From Pseudomonas sp. MWU13-2100 (GTDB taxonomy: Bacteria; Pseudomonadota; Gammaproteobacteria; Pseudomonadales; Pseudomonadaceae), in NCBI RefSeq assembly GCF_023242365.1, contig NZ_JALLIX010000021.1:1-64000 (forward strand): 64,000 nt of DNA, given 5' to 3'. This document shows, in pieces, positions 44,369 to 53,951 of the stretch. Below the pieces are notes generated by a model that worked only from the letters and a program-made list of their open reading frames with translations, was not told the origin of the DNA and did no database searches. The position numbers and the translations under genes are program-made. Every line of letters begins with the position of its first letter. The first letter of the stretch is position 1.

Positions 44369-46474
44369 TTAAACGCCCGAGGCCTTGGCTGCTGCAACGT
44401 CCTTGATGGACAGCTTGATACGGCCGCGGTTGTCCACGTCCAGTACCAGCACTTCCACTTCCTGGCCTTCTTTCAGGATGTCGGTGACTTTCTCTACCCG
44501 AGCGTCGCTCAGCATGGAGATGTGCACCAGACCGTCCTTGCCCGGCAGGATGTTGACGAATGCGCCGAAGTCGACGATGCGCTCAACCTTACCGACGTAG
44601 ATCTTGCCGATTTCAGCTTCCGCGGTGATGCCCAGGACGCGCTGACGAGCCGCTTCAGCCGCTTCCTTGGTTTCGCCGAAGATCTTGATCGAGCCGTCGT
44701 CTTCGATGTCGATCGAAGCCTTGGTCTCTTCACAGATCGCACGAATGGTCGCGCCGCCTTTACCGATGACATCGCGGATTTTATCGGTGTCGATTTTCAT
44801 CGCGATCATGGTCGGAGCATTTTCCGACAGTTCGGTGCGGGACTGACCAATGATCTGGTTCATCTGACCGAGGATGTTCAGGCGCGCTTCCAGGGCTTGG
44901 CCCAGGGCGATCTCCATGATCTCTTCGGTAATGCCCTTGATCTTGATGTCCATCTGCAGCGCGGTCACGCCTTTGGCGGTACCGGCTACCTTGAAGTCCA
45001 TGTCGCCGAGGTGGTCTTCGTCACCCAGGATGTCGGTCAGGATGGCGAATTTCTCGCCTTCCTTGACCAGACCCATGGCGATACCGGCAACCGGTGCCTT
45101 CATCGGTACACCGGCGTCCATCAGGGCCAGGGAAGCGCCGCAGACCGAAGCCATGGAGCTCGAACCGTTGGATTCGGTGATTTCCGAAACCACACGGATG
45201 GTGTACGGGAATTCAGCGGCATCCGGCAGCATGGCCTGGACCGAACGACGGGCCAGACGACCGTGACCGATTTCACGACGACCGGCACCGCCCATGCGAC
45301 CACATTCGCCGACCGAGAACGGCGGGAAGTTGTAGTGCAGCATGAAGGGGTCTTTTTTCTCGCCTTCCAGGGTGTCCAGCAGTTGGGCGTCACGGGCAGT
45401 ACCCAGGGTTGCCACAACCAGGGCCTGGGTTTCGCCACGGGTGAACAGGGCCGAACCGTGGGTCTTGGGCAGCACACCGACTTCGATGTTCAGCGGACGT
45501 ACGGTCTTGGTGTCGCGGCCGTCGATACGTGGCTTGCCGTTGACGATGTTTTCGCGAACGGTGCGGTATTCGATTTCGCCGAAAGCGGCTTTCACTTCGC
45601 TGGAAGAAGGCTGGCCTTCTTCACCGGACAGCTTGGCAACCACCTGGTCTTTCAGCTCGCCCAGACGCGCGTAACGGTCGGCCTTGACGGTGATGGTGTA
45701 AGCCTGGGAGATCGCGTCGCCGAACTCGGCACGGATCGCGCCCAGCAGCGCGGTGGCTTCAGGCGCGGCAGTCCAGGACCAGGTTGGCTTGGCAGCTTCG
45801 GCGGCCAGCTCTTTCACGGCCTGGATGACGACCTGGAATTCGTCGTGGGCGAACAGTACTGCGCCCAGCATCTGGTCTTCGGTCAGCTCTTTGGCTTCCG
45901 ATTCAACCATCAGTACCGCTTCCGAGGTACCGGCAACGACCATGTCCAGGCTCGAGGCTTTCTGTTGCTCGTAAGTCGGGTTCAGCAGATAGCCGGTGCT
46001 TTCGTGGAAAGCCACGCGCGCGGCGCCGATCGGGCCATCGAAAGGAATACCGGAGATGGCCAGGGCTGCCGAGGTACCGATCATCGCAGCGATGTCCGGA
46101 TCGGTCTTCTTGCTGGTGGAGACGACGGTGCAGACAACCTGCACTTCGTTCATGAAACCTTCAGGGAACAGCGGGCGGATCGGACGGTCGATCAGGCGCG
46201 AAGTCAGGGTTTCTTTTTCGGAAGGACGGCCTTCACGCTTGAAGAAGCCACCAGGGATCTTGCCGGCAGCGTAGGTTTTTTCCTGGTAGTGCACGGACAG
46301 CGGGAAGAAGCCTTTGCTCGGGTCCGCTTGCTTGGCACCGACCACGGTCACCAATACGCTGACGTCGTCGTCAACGGTGACCAATACTGCGCCGGAAGCC
46401 TGACGGGCGATACGGCCTGTCTCGAGGGTGACGGTCGACTGACCGAACTGGAATTTTTTGATAACCGGGTTCAC
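44369..46474 (-). CDS. pnp: Polyribonucleotide nucleotidyltransferase (PNPase)
   Basis: A 701-residue phosphorolytic 3'-5' exoribonuclease and degradosome component. Two RNase PH-like cores (about 1-220 and 310-540), a KH domain (about 552-612; IGKGGATIRAI) and an S1 domain (about 620-690; GKVERIVDFGAFVNILPG) are in the usual order. The start has AGGTAGGACACC upstream. It follows rpsO by 211 nt. This leader is where RNase III and PNPase autoregulate in E. coli; a similar process is likely but no structure was confirmed here. Confidence 0.97.
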   Translation of the reverse strand: MNPVIKKFQFGQSTVTLETGRIARQASGAVLVTVDDDVSVLVTVVGAKQADPSKGFFPLSVHYQEKTYAAGKIPGGFFKREGRPSEKETLTSRLIDRPIRPLFPEGFMNEVQVVCTVVSTSKKTDPDIAAMIGTSAALAISGIPFDGPIGAARVAFHESTGYLLNPTYEQQKASSLDMVVAGTSEAVLMVESEAKELTEDQMLGAVLFAHDEFQVVIQAVKELAAEAAKPTWSWTAAPEATALLGAIRAEFGDAISQAYTITVKADRYARLGELKDQVVAKLSGEEGQPSSSEVKAAFGEIEYRTVRENIVNGKPRIDGRDTKTVRPLNIEVGVLPKTHGSALFTRGETQALVVATLGTARDAQLLDTLEGEKKDPFMLHYNFPPFSVGECGRMGGAGRREIGHGRLARRSVQAMLPDAAEFPYTIRVVSEITESNGSSSMASVCGASLALMDAGVPMKAPVAGIAMGLVKEGEKFAILTDILGDEDHLGDMDFKVAGTAKGVTALQMDIKIKGITEEIMEIALGQALEARLNILGQMNQIIGQSRTELSENAPTMIAMKIDTDKIRDVIGKGGATIRAICEETKASIDIEDDGSIKIFGETKEAAEAARQRVLGITAEAEIGKIYVGKVERIVDFGAFVNILPGKDGLVHISMLSDARVEKVTDILKEGQEVEVLVLDVDNRGRIKLSIKDVAAAKASGV

Positions 46475-46685
46475 GGTGTCCTACCTTCTTTTGTGGCTCT
46501 TGGGGAACTTGTCTTCTTGCGAAATTCTTGGGCAACGCCGGGAATCGGCCCGACTGTCATTGTCCAGATGCTGTCTCGGAGTAAAACAGGTACTCAGATA
46601 AAACTAGAGGCTGGGAGCTTGCCATGCGCCGACGGGAAACCCGCTGACGCACAGCAAACAACCAACCTCATAGCGCAATCGCTGA

Positions 46686-46955
46686 TTAGCGACGCAGACC
46701 CAGGCGACCGATCAGAGCGCTGTAACGGCTCACGTCCTTGCCTTTCAGGTAGTCCAGCAGCTTACGGCGCTGGTTAACCATGCGGATCAGACCACGACGG
46801 GAGTGGTGGTCTTTACCGTTGGCCTTGAAGTGACCTTGCAGTTTGTTGATGTTGGCGGTCAGCAGTGCAACTTGCACTTCTGGCGAACCAGTATCACCAA
46901 CGGCTTGCTGGTAGTCGGTAACGATTTGAGCTTTTTCTTCAACGCTGAGAGCCAT
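46686..46955 (-). CDS. rpsO: 30S ribosomal protein S15
   Basis: An 89-residue primary 16S rRNA-binding protein starting MALSVEEKAQIV and containing the conserved HSRRGLIRMVNQRRKLLDYL helix. AAAAGGA precedes the ATG, and a 10-bp hairpin lies just upstream of that site. The canonical order truB-rpsO-pnp is kept. Confidence 0.98.
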   Translation of the reverse strand: MALSVEEKAQIVTDYQQAVGDTGSPEVQVALLTANINKLQGHFKANGKDHHSRRGLIRMVNQRRKLLDYLKGKDVSRYSALIGRLGLRR

Positions 46956-46974
46956 GAGGCAATCCTTTTATCAA

Positions 46975-46999
46975 GAAACTGTTTCAGAAAAACAGTTTC
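46975..46999 (-). promoter_or_regulatory. Hairpin in the rpsO leader
   Basis: GAAACTGTTT/AAACAGTTTC, a perfect 10-bp stem with a 5-nt loop, ending about 20 nt before the rpsO start. It lacks a T tract downstream, so it is unlikely to be a terminator. S15 regulates its own mRNA through leader structures in several bacteria; this is a candidate for that. Confidence 0.45.
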
Positions 47000-47098
47000 A
47001 ACAGGCCAGGGACAAATCCCTGTATCTATAAATGAGTAGTGACCGTGCCTGTTGACAGCCACCCTCTCCAGCCTGCTTTGACACAGACTGGTTTCCGG

Positions 47099-48016
47099 TC
47101 ATTCTGACCGAATCAGTCGACGCGGCGCGATACGCCCGTCTTCGCTCACTTCACCGATACCGATAAAGCGACCGTTATGATCTTGTACCCGCACCATGCC
47201 GAACTTCGGCGCATCCGGCGCACGTACCGGCTGGCCGTTGAGCCAGTAGAACGCACTGTGCTCGGAAAAGTGCAGCAGCGGCCAGTCTAACAGACCGCTG
47301 TCCGAAGGCATGAGGAAGCGATCAACCGCCTCGTTGCCGCCCTCGGCATGCACCGCCTCGAGCTCTTCCAGCGTGACGGTCTGGGCCAGGGTGAAGGGGC
47401 CGGCCTGGGTCCGTCGCAATTCAGCCACGTACGCGCCACACCCGAGCTTCTCACCGATATCCTCCACCAGGGTCCGAATATAGGTGCCCTTGCTGCAGTC
47501 CACCGCCAGCCGCGCAGTATCACCTTCGCAGGCGAGCAATTCCAAGCGCGTAATAGTAACAGAACGCGGTTCGCGCTCCACTACTTCACCGGCACGGGCC
47601 AGCTTGTACAACGGCTGTCCGTCACGTTTGAGCGCCGAGTACATCGGCGGTATCTGACTGATTTGACCGCGAAATTCCGGCAACACCGCTTCGATATCGG
47701 CACGACCAACGGTCACCGGGCGCGTCTGCAAAACATCGCCTTCGGCGTCCGCGGTGGTAGTGGTCTTGCCCAATTGCGCGAGGGTTTCGTAACCCTTGTC
47801 GGAATCGAGCAGGTATTGCGAGAACTTGGTGGCCTCGCCGAAGCACAGCGGCAGCACCCCGGTGGCCAACGGATCGAGGCTGCCGGTATGGCCGGCCTTC
47901 TCGGCGTTGAGCAACCAGCGGACCTTCTGCAAGGCGGCGTTGGAGGTGAACCCCAACGGCTTGTCCAGCAGAATGATGCCACTGACATTACGACGGATAC
48001 GCTTGACCTGAGCCAC
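47099..48016 (-). CDS. truB: tRNA pseudouridine(55) synthase
   Basis: A 305-residue synthase making pseudouridine 55 in the T loop of tRNAs. The TruB motif GIILLDKPLGFTSN near residue 15-27 and the catalytic aspartate in GHTGSLDPLATGVLPLC at about 42-58 are intact. A PUA-like C-terminal region is present. It starts 3 nt after the rbfA stop. Confidence 0.97.
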   Translation of the reverse strand: MAQVKRIRRNVSGIILLDKPLGFTSNAALQKVRWLLNAEKAGHTGSLDPLATGVLPLCFGEATKFSQYLLDSDKGYETLAQLGKTTTTADAEGDVLQTRPVTVGRADIEAVLPEFRGQISQIPPMYSALKRDGQPLYKLARAGEVVEREPRSVTITRLELLACEGDTARLAVDCSKGTYIRTLVEDIGEKLGCGAYVAELRRTQAGPFTLAQTVTLEELEAVHAEGGNEAVDRFLMPSDSGLLDWPLLHFSEHSAFYWLNGQPVRAPDAPKFGMVRVQDHNGRFIGIGEVSEDGRIAPRRLIRSE

Positions 48017-48019
48017 CGA

Positions 48020-48436
48020 TTACTCCCGGCCGTCTTCTGGAGCGTTGTCTGCTGGCGCCGCACCGTCGACATGCTGATTGTCTTCGGCCACGGCACGCTC
48101 GATCAACGCCGACAGGTGTGCGCCACGCACGACGCTTTCGTCATAGTGGAAGTGCAACTGCGGCACGCTGCGCAGCTTCATCTCGCGAGCCAGTTGCATA
48201 CGCAGGAAGCCCGCCGCCGCATTGAGCACCTTGATGCTCTGGGCGATGTCTTCCGGGTTGTCCTGGCCCATCACGGTGATGAAGATCTTCGCGTGGCCGA
48301 CGTCACGGCTGACGTCGACGGCAGTAATGGTCACCAGGCCGACGCGCGGGTCTTTGACTTCACGACGGATCAGTTGCGCGAGCTCACGCTGCATCTGGTC
48401 GCCGATACGTTGGGTACGGCTGTATTCTTTTGCCAT
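48020..48436 (-). CDS. rbfA: 30S ribosome-binding factor RbfA
   Basis: A 138-residue KH-like factor for late 30S maturation. It begins MAKEYSRTQRIGDQMQREL and has the conserved VTITAVDVSRDVGHAKIF strand and the signature helix LRMQLAREMKLRSVPQLHF. The C-terminus is an acidic, disordered tail. It lies between infB and truB. The 158-nt gap to infB contains a GC-rich inverted repeat around 48491-48523 that may be a processing site. Confidence 0.96.
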   Translation of the reverse strand: MAKEYSRTQRIGDQMQRELAQLIRREVKDPRVGLVTITAVDVSRDVGHAKIFITVMGQDNPEDIAQSIKVLNAAAGFLRMQLAREMKLRSVPQLHFHYDESVVRGAHLSALIERAVAEDNQHVDGAAPADNAPEDGRE

Positions 48437-48594
48437 GTCTTGTTACCTGTAGCTGCCCTGCGGTGAAACCCGCGGGTCTGAAAGCGGCAAACGCCCGGCC
48501 TGGCAGAAGCCGGACCGGGCGTTGCGTTTAGAGTCCTGACGCAGTGCCGCGCATTGGCATGCGGCGGCTCGGCGTGGCCCTTGAAGTGCGCGAG

Positions 48595-51120
48595 TCAGAG
48601 GCTGCGAGCAACCTGGACCTTCTCGAAGACTTCGATCTTGTCACCGACCTTGACGTCGTTGTAGCTCTTCACGCCGATACCGCATTCCATGCCGGCACGC
48701 ACTTCGGAAGCGTCATCCTTGAAGCGGCGCAGGGATTCCAGCTCGCCTTCGAAGATAACGATGTCTTCACGCAGTACACGGATTGGACGGTTACGGTGAA
48801 CAACACCTTCGATCACCATGCAACCGGCGATCGCGCCAAACTTCGGCGAGCGGAACACGTCACGCACTTCAGCGGTACCCAGGATGTTCTCGCGAACATC
48901 GCTGCCAAGCATACCGGTGAGCGCTTTCTTGACGTCTTCGATGATGTCGTAGATCACGTTGTAGTAACGCATATCCAGGCCTTCCTGCTCGACGATCTTC
49001 CGTGCGCCAGCATCGGCACGCACGTTGAAGCCGAACAGTACAGCGTTGGAGGCCAGTGCCAGGTTGGCATCGGACTCGGTAATACCACCGACACCGCCAC
49101 CGACAACACGCACTTGCACTTCGTCGTTACCCAGGCCGTTCAAGGCGCCGTTCAACGCTTCCAAGGAACCGCGGACGTCGGATTTGAGGACGATGTTAAG
49201 CGTCTTCTTCTCTTCCTGGCCCATGTTCTCGAAGATGTTTTCCAGCTTGCCAGCATGGGCGCGAGCCAGTTTGACTTCGCGGAACTTGCCTTGACGGAAC
49301 AGAGCCACTTCACGGGCTTTCTTCTCGTCGGCCACCACGCTCATCTCATCGCCAGCGTCCGGGGTACCGTCCAGGCCGAGGATCTCGACAGGGATGGAAG
49401 GACCGGCTTCCTTGATCGACTTGCCGTTCTCGTCGAGCATGGCCCGTACACGGCCATAGTTCGAACCGACCAGGACCATATCGCCTTGGCGCAGGGTGCC
49501 GTCCTGGACCAGAACGGTTGCCACCGGGCCACGCCCCTTGTCGAGACGCGATTCAACCACGACGCCACGGCCAGGAGCCGATGGAGTCGCTTTCAGTTCC
49601 AGGACTTCGGCTTGCAGCAGAACCGCTTCGAGCAACTCGTCCACGCCAGTACCGACTTTCGCCGAAACCGAGACGAACGGGGTGTCGCCGCCCCACTCTT
49701 CCGAGGTCACGCCATGAACCGACAGCTCGCTACGGATGCGATCGAGATCGGCGCCCGGCTTGTCGATCTTGTTCACCGCGACCACCAGCGGAACACCGGC
49801 AGCCTTGGCGTGCTGGACCGCTTCAATGGTCTGCGGCATCACGCCGTCGTCCGCTGCAACCACCAGGATCACGATGTCAGTGGCCTTGGCACCACGGGCA
49901 CGCATCGCGGTAAACGCGGCGTGACCCGGGGTGTCGAGGAACGTGACCATGCCGCGATCGGTTTCAACGTGGTACGCGCCGATGTGCTGGGTGATACCAC
50001 CGGCTTCGCCGGCAGCAACCTTGGCACGACGGATGTAGTCGAGCAGCGAGGTCTTACCGTGGTCGACGTGGCCCATGACGGTCACAACCGGTGCACGGGA
50101 GAACGCTTCACCTTCGAACTTCAGGGACTCGGCCAGGGAATCTTCCAGGGCGGTGTCGCTGACCAGGGTCACTTTGTGGCCCAGTTCTTCAGCAACCAGT
50201 TGGGCAGTTTCCTGGTCCAGTACCTGGTTGATGGTGGCTGGGGTACCCAGTTTGAACATGAACTTGATGATTTCGGCAGCCTTGACCGACATCTGCTGGG
50301 CGAGATCGCCAACAGTGATGGTCTCGCCGATCTTCACTTCACGCACGATAGGGCCGGTAGGGCTCTGGAAACCGTGAGCGTTGCGTTTCTTCAGCTTGGC
50401 CTTGCCGCGACCGCCACGACGGAAACCGTCGCTTTCTTCGTCGGTAGTGCGCGGAGCCACACGTGGCGCCGGAGCCTTTTCCTTGACCGAAGCACGATGC
50501 GGAGCGTTCTTGCGCTCGCCATCAGCTCCGCCGCTACGACGATTGCTATCGTCGGCACGCGGCTTGTCTGGACGACGCGGCTCTTCGCGCTTGCGCTCGA
50601 CGGCCGGCGCAGGAGCGGCCGCCACGGCTTCGCGAACAGGCTCGGCAGCGACAACAGGTGCCTGGGCAACCGCGTCGACCACCGCAGCGTTCCCCGGAGC
50701 AGCAGCAGGCTGGCGGCGCGCTTCTTCTTCGGCGCGACGCTTGGCTTCTTCTTCAGCCTTTTGACGGGCCGCATTCTCTACGGCACGACGTTCTTCCAGC
50801 TCACGCTTGCGCTCGGCTTCGATTTCTTCCGGGCTGCGTTGTACGAAGACTTTCTTCTTGCGTACTTCAACGCTGATGCTTTTGCTACCGGCAACACGCA
50901 GGGTGCTGGTGGTCTTGCGCTGCAAGGTAATCTTGCGCGGCTCTTCCACTTTCGCCTTGTGGCTGCTTTTCAGGTGAGTCAGCAGCGATTGCTTCTCACT
51001 GTCGGTCACATGTTCCTCGGCGGCGGTGTGCGGCAGACCTGCCTCACGCATCTGCTGCAACAGGCGCTCTACCGGTGTTTTGACCTCATCGGCCAGTTGT
51101 TTCACCGTGACTTGCGTCAT
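48595..51120 (-). CDS. infB: Translation initiation factor IF-2
   Basis: An 841-residue GTPase that brings fMet-tRNA to the 30S subunit; the initiator tRNA gene lies about 2 kb away at 53279. The N-terminal IF2_N domain is followed by a long Lys/Glu/Arg/Ala-rich region (about 80-270) and a second IF2_N near 275-325. The G domain has GHVDHGKTS at about 349-357, DTPGH and NKID. Domains II to IV complete the protein. No internal deletion is apparent. It follows nusA by 27 nt. Confidence 0.98.
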   Translation of the reverse strand: MTQVTVKQLADEVKTPVERLLQQMREAGLPHTAAEEHVTDSEKQSLLTHLKSSHKAKVEEPRKITLQRKTTSTLRVAGSKSISVEVRKKKVFVQRSPEEIEAERKRELEERRAVENAARQKAEEEAKRRAEEEARRQPAAAPGNAAVVDAVAQAPVVAAEPVREAVAAAPAPAVERKREEPRRPDKPRADDSNRRSGGADGERKNAPHRASVKEKAPAPRVAPRTTDEESDGFRRGGRGKAKLKKRNAHGFQSPTGPIVREVKIGETITVGDLAQQMSVKAAEIIKFMFKLGTPATINQVLDQETAQLVAEELGHKVTLVSDTALEDSLAESLKFEGEAFSRAPVVTVMGHVDHGKTSLLDYIRRAKVAAGEAGGITQHIGAYHVETDRGMVTFLDTPGHAAFTAMRARGAKATDIVILVVAADDGVMPQTIEAVQHAKAAGVPLVVAVNKIDKPGADLDRIRSELSVHGVTSEEWGGDTPFVSVSAKVGTGVDELLEAVLLQAEVLELKATPSAPGRGVVVESRLDKGRGPVATVLVQDGTLRQGDMVLVGSNYGRVRAMLDENGKSIKEAGPSIPVEILGLDGTPDAGDEMSVVADEKKAREVALFRQGKFREVKLARAHAGKLENIFENMGQEEKKTLNIVLKSDVRGSLEALNGALNGLGNDEVQVRVVGGGVGGITESDANLALASNAVLFGFNVRADAGARKIVEQEGLDMRYYNVIYDIIEDVKKALTGMLGSDVRENILGTAEVRDVFRSPKFGAIAGCMVIEGVVHRNRPIRVLREDIVIFEGELESLRRFKDDASEVRAGMECGIGVKSYNDVKVGDKIEVFEKVQVARSL

Positions 51121-51147
51121 GCACTTCTCTCCTCAGGCCGCGCCTAA

Positions 51148-52629
51148 TTACTCGAACCAATGGGCTCGGGCGGCCATGATCAACTTGCCGGCACGATCGT
51201 CGTCGATGCCGTCGATGTCGAGCAGGTCGTCAATAGACTGCTCGGCCAGGTCTTCGCGGGTAATTACGCCGCGCACCGCCAGTTCCATCGCCAAATCCTT
51301 GTCCATACCCTCAAGCGAGAGCAGGTCTTCGGCCGGATGGGCGTCTGCCAGCTTTTCCTCAGTAGCGATGGCTTTAGTCAACAAACGATCCTTGGCCCGA
51401 GCGCGAAGCTCGTTGACGGTGTCTTCGTCAAAGCCATCGATGTTGAGCATTTCCTCCAACGGTACGTAGGCAATCTCTTCCAGGCTGGTAAAGCCTTCAT
51501 CAACCAGTACCTGCGCCAGATCTTCGTCGACTTCCAGCTCGTCGATGAAGTTGCGCAGAATGTCACCGGTCTCTGCTTGCTGCTTAGCCTGGATGTCCGA
51601 TTCGGTCATCACGTTCAGGGTCCAGCCGGTCAACTGGCTGGCCAGACGCACGTTCTGACCACCGCGACCGATGGCCTGAGCCAGATTGTCTGCGCCGACG
51701 GCGATGTCCATTGCATGGGCATCCTCGTCAACGATAATTGCCGCGACTTCCGCCGGCGACATGGCGTTGATCACGAACTGCGCCGGGTTGTCGTCCCACA
51801 GGACGATGTCCACGCGCTCGCCACCCAACTCGCCGGAGACGGCCTGGACGCGCGAACCGCGCATACCAATGCACGCGCCTTGCGGGTCGATGCGTTTGTC
51901 CTTGGAGCGGACCGCGATCTTGGCACGCGAACCCGGGTCACGGGAGGCGGCCATCACTTCGATCAGGCCTTCGGCGATTTCCGGCACTTCGATGCGGAAC
52001 AGCTCGATCAGCATTTCCGGCGCGGTACGCGACAGGATCAGCTGAGGGCCGCGGTTCTCGGTGCGGATTTCCTTGAGCAGGGCGCGCACGCGCACACCGA
52101 CGCGGAAAGTCTCGCGGGAAATGATGTCTTCGCGGGCCAGCAGCGCTTCGGCATTGTTACCCAGGTCAACGATGACGTTGTCGCGGGTGACTTTCTTCAC
52201 GGTGCCGGAGATGATTTCCCCCAGGCGCTCGCGATAGGCGTCGACAACCTGTGCGCGCTCGGCTTCGCGAACCTTCTGCACAATGACTTGCTTGGCGGTC
52301 TGAGCGGCGATACGACCGAATTCGATGGACTCGATCTTGTCCTCGACGACGTCGCCGACCTTGGCACCCGGGTGGGTCTCTGCGACCTTGCTCGGCCAGG
52401 TCTCGATCGCCGGATCATCAAGATCGGCTTCCTCGACGACTGTCCAGCGACGGAAAGTCTCATAGGCACCGGTGTGGCGGTTGATTTCCACACGCAGGTC
52501 AACTTCGTCTTCAAAGCGCTTCTTGGTAGCGGTCGCCAGAGCAATCTCCAGCGCCTCAAAAATCACGCTTGCCGGTACACCCTTTTCGTTGGATACCGAC
52601 TCAACAACCAGCAATACTTCTTTGCTCAT
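51148..52629 (-). CDS. nusA: Transcription termination/antitermination protein NusA
   Basis: A 493-residue RNA-polymerase-binding factor. It shows the N-terminal domain, S1 domain (about 135-200), two KH domains (about 230-345; IGRGGQNVRLAS) and, at the C-terminus, two acidic AR-type repeats (about 365-490), the longer form typical of gammaproteobacteria. The start at 52629 gives the usual MSKEVLLVVE; the upstream in-frame start is less likely. It lies 47 nt after rimP in the conserved rimP-nusA-infB operon. Confidence 0.98.
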   Translation of the reverse strand: MSKEVLLVVESVSNEKGVPASVIFEALEIALATATKKRFEDEVDLRVEINRHTGAYETFRRWTVVEEADLDDPAIETWPSKVAETHPGAKVGDVVEDKIESIEFGRIAAQTAKQVIVQKVREAERAQVVDAYRERLGEIISGTVKKVTRDNVIVDLGNNAEALLAREDIISRETFRVGVRVRALLKEIRTENRGPQLILSRTAPEMLIELFRIEVPEIAEGLIEVMAASRDPGSRAKIAVRSKDKRIDPQGACIGMRGSRVQAVSGELGGERVDIVLWDDNPAQFVINAMSPAEVAAIIVDEDAHAMDIAVGADNLAQAIGRGGQNVRLASQLTGWTLNVMTESDIQAKQQAETGDILRNFIDELEVDEDLAQVLVDEGFTSLEEIAYVPLEEMLNIDGFDEDTVNELRARAKDRLLTKAIATEEKLADAHPAEDLLSLEGMDKDLAMELAVRGVITREDLAEQSIDDLLDIDGIDDDRAGKLIMAARAHWFE

Positions 52630-52676
52630 CGTACGCCTCGCCTTTCGCAAGCCATTGGATCCGCGGGATCCGCGTC

Positions 52677-53135
52677 TCAGTCAAAACTGGGAATAATGTT
52701 GGCCTTGTCGATCAAATCGATCGGCAACAGAAACTCATGGTCTTCCACCTGCACCACGATGTCCTGCTCTTCCACTCCGCGCAGAAGGCCCTGAAAATTA
52801 CGTCGACCTTCGAAAGGCGAGCGCAACTTTATCTTCACTTGTTCGCCGGCATGCGAGGCAAACTGTTCAAGGGTGAACAGCGGGCGTTCCATGCCAGGAG
52901 AGGAAACCTCAAGGGTGTATTCACTGGTGATGGGGTCTTCGACGTCCAGCACACCACTGATCTGGCGGCTGACGATGGCACAGTCGTCCACCAGCACACC
53001 GCCTTCTTTATCGATATAAACGCGCAACACGGAATGGCGACCTTGAGCCGAATACTCAATACCCCAGCATTCATAGCCAAGGGCCACGACCACCGGGGCC
53101 AACAAGGCCTGCAACTGTTCTAGCTTGCTCGACAC
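52677..53135 (-). CDS. rimP: Ribosome maturation factor RimP
   Basis: A 152-residue factor for 30S assembly, first gene of the nusA operon. It contains ALGYECWGIEY, the ISGVLDVEDPI segment and YTLEVSSPGMERPLF, all RimP hallmarks, and a C-terminal SH3-like domain ending DKANIIPSFD. I chose the GTG at 53135 because GAGGGGG lies 5 nt upstream and the length equals the P. aeruginosa protein; upstream ATGs would add an unconserved extension. Confidence 0.95.
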   Translation of the reverse strand: MSSKLEQLQALLAPVVVALGYECWGIEYSAQGRHSVLRVYIDKEGGVLVDDCAIVSRQISGVLDVEDPITSEYTLEVSSPGMERPLFTLEQFASHAGEQVKIKLRSPFEGRRNFQGLLRGVEEQDIVVQVEDHEFLLPIDLIDKANIIPSFD

Positions 53136-53278
53136 CTGAACCCCCTCGTGCATCTCTGTGCATGCAATTGAAATAAACAAAAAATGGGCGAATCGCCCAT
53201 CCCTGAAACGCCGTCGAACAGCGGCGTCATGAAGTACCCAGCCAACAAAAAGCCCCTGAAAAGGGGCTCCGCTAAAAC

Positions 53279-53355
<77 letters not shown>

Positions 53356-53451
53356 ACAAAGCTGGGGCGGAAGTATACGACCGATCCCTTGCAGGGTCAA
53401 TGTAACCTTCCACCTACAAGAAAGCCCGCAACAGCGGGCTCTCCTGATAAT

Positions 53452-53537
53452 TGGTACCGAGAAGGGGACTCGAACCCCTACACCCTATGGGCACAACCAC
53501 CTCAAGGTTGCGTGTCTACCAATTCCACCACCTCGGC
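53452..53537 (-). tRNA. tRNA-Leu (GAG)
   Basis: An 86-nt class II tRNA with a long variable arm, anticodon GAG in the loop TTGAGGT, and encoded CCA. It sits between secG and tRNA-fMet, the usual gammaproteobacterial order. Confidence 0.97.
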
Positions 53538-53566
53538 AATACAACGTTTACAGCATGAAACCCATT

Positions 53567-53947
53567 TTACTTCTGCTCTGGAGCCTTGGGTACATCAGTC
53601 GGTGAGGCCGACTTCTGCTCCTGGAGCACCGGTACATCATCAGATGCCGGTTTCTGCTTTGGCACTTCCAACACTGCCGGTTTTGGCAAACCTGCTTGAG
53701 TCAGCTCATGAGCTTTCTCTTTAGCAAAGTAACCTAACCCCAAGCTGGTTATGAAGAAACCTGCGGCAAGTATAGCAGTAAACTTACTAAGAAAGGTAGA
53801 GGAACCTTGGCTTCCGAACACAGTATTTGAAGCACCTGCCCCGAAAGACGCACCAGCGTCCGCACCTTTACCCTGTTGCAGCAATACCAGAGCGACAACG
53901 CCCAGCGCACCCAACAGATGAAGAACGACTACGACTGTTTCCAGCAT
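53567..53947 (-). CDS. secG: Preprotein translocase subunit SecG
   Basis: A 126-residue inner-membrane subunit of SecYEG. Two membrane segments (about 3-22 and 53-73) flank the conserved GADAGASFGAGASNTVFGS region. The C-terminal Pro/Lys/Glu-rich tail is longer than in E. coli. The start at 53947 is 5 nt after the tpiA stop and gives the usual MLETVVVVLHLL; an upstream extension would overlap tpiA. Confidence 0.96.
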   Translation of the reverse strand: MLETVVVVLHLLGALGVVALVLLQQGKGADAGASFGAGASNTVFGSQGSSTFLSKFTAILAAGFFITSLGLGYFAKEKAHELTQAGLPKPAVLEVPKQKPASDDVPVLQEQKSASPTDVPKAPEQK

Positions 53948-53951
53948 TTTT

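Noticed and set aside
44234..46777. An 847-codon plus-strand frame across pnp
   Set aside because: It mirrors pnp, has no domain signature and crosses the pnp terminator.
48544..51147. An 867-codon plus-strand frame across infB
   Set aside because: Antisense shadow of a complete infB, with low-complexity translation from the charged IF-2 linker.
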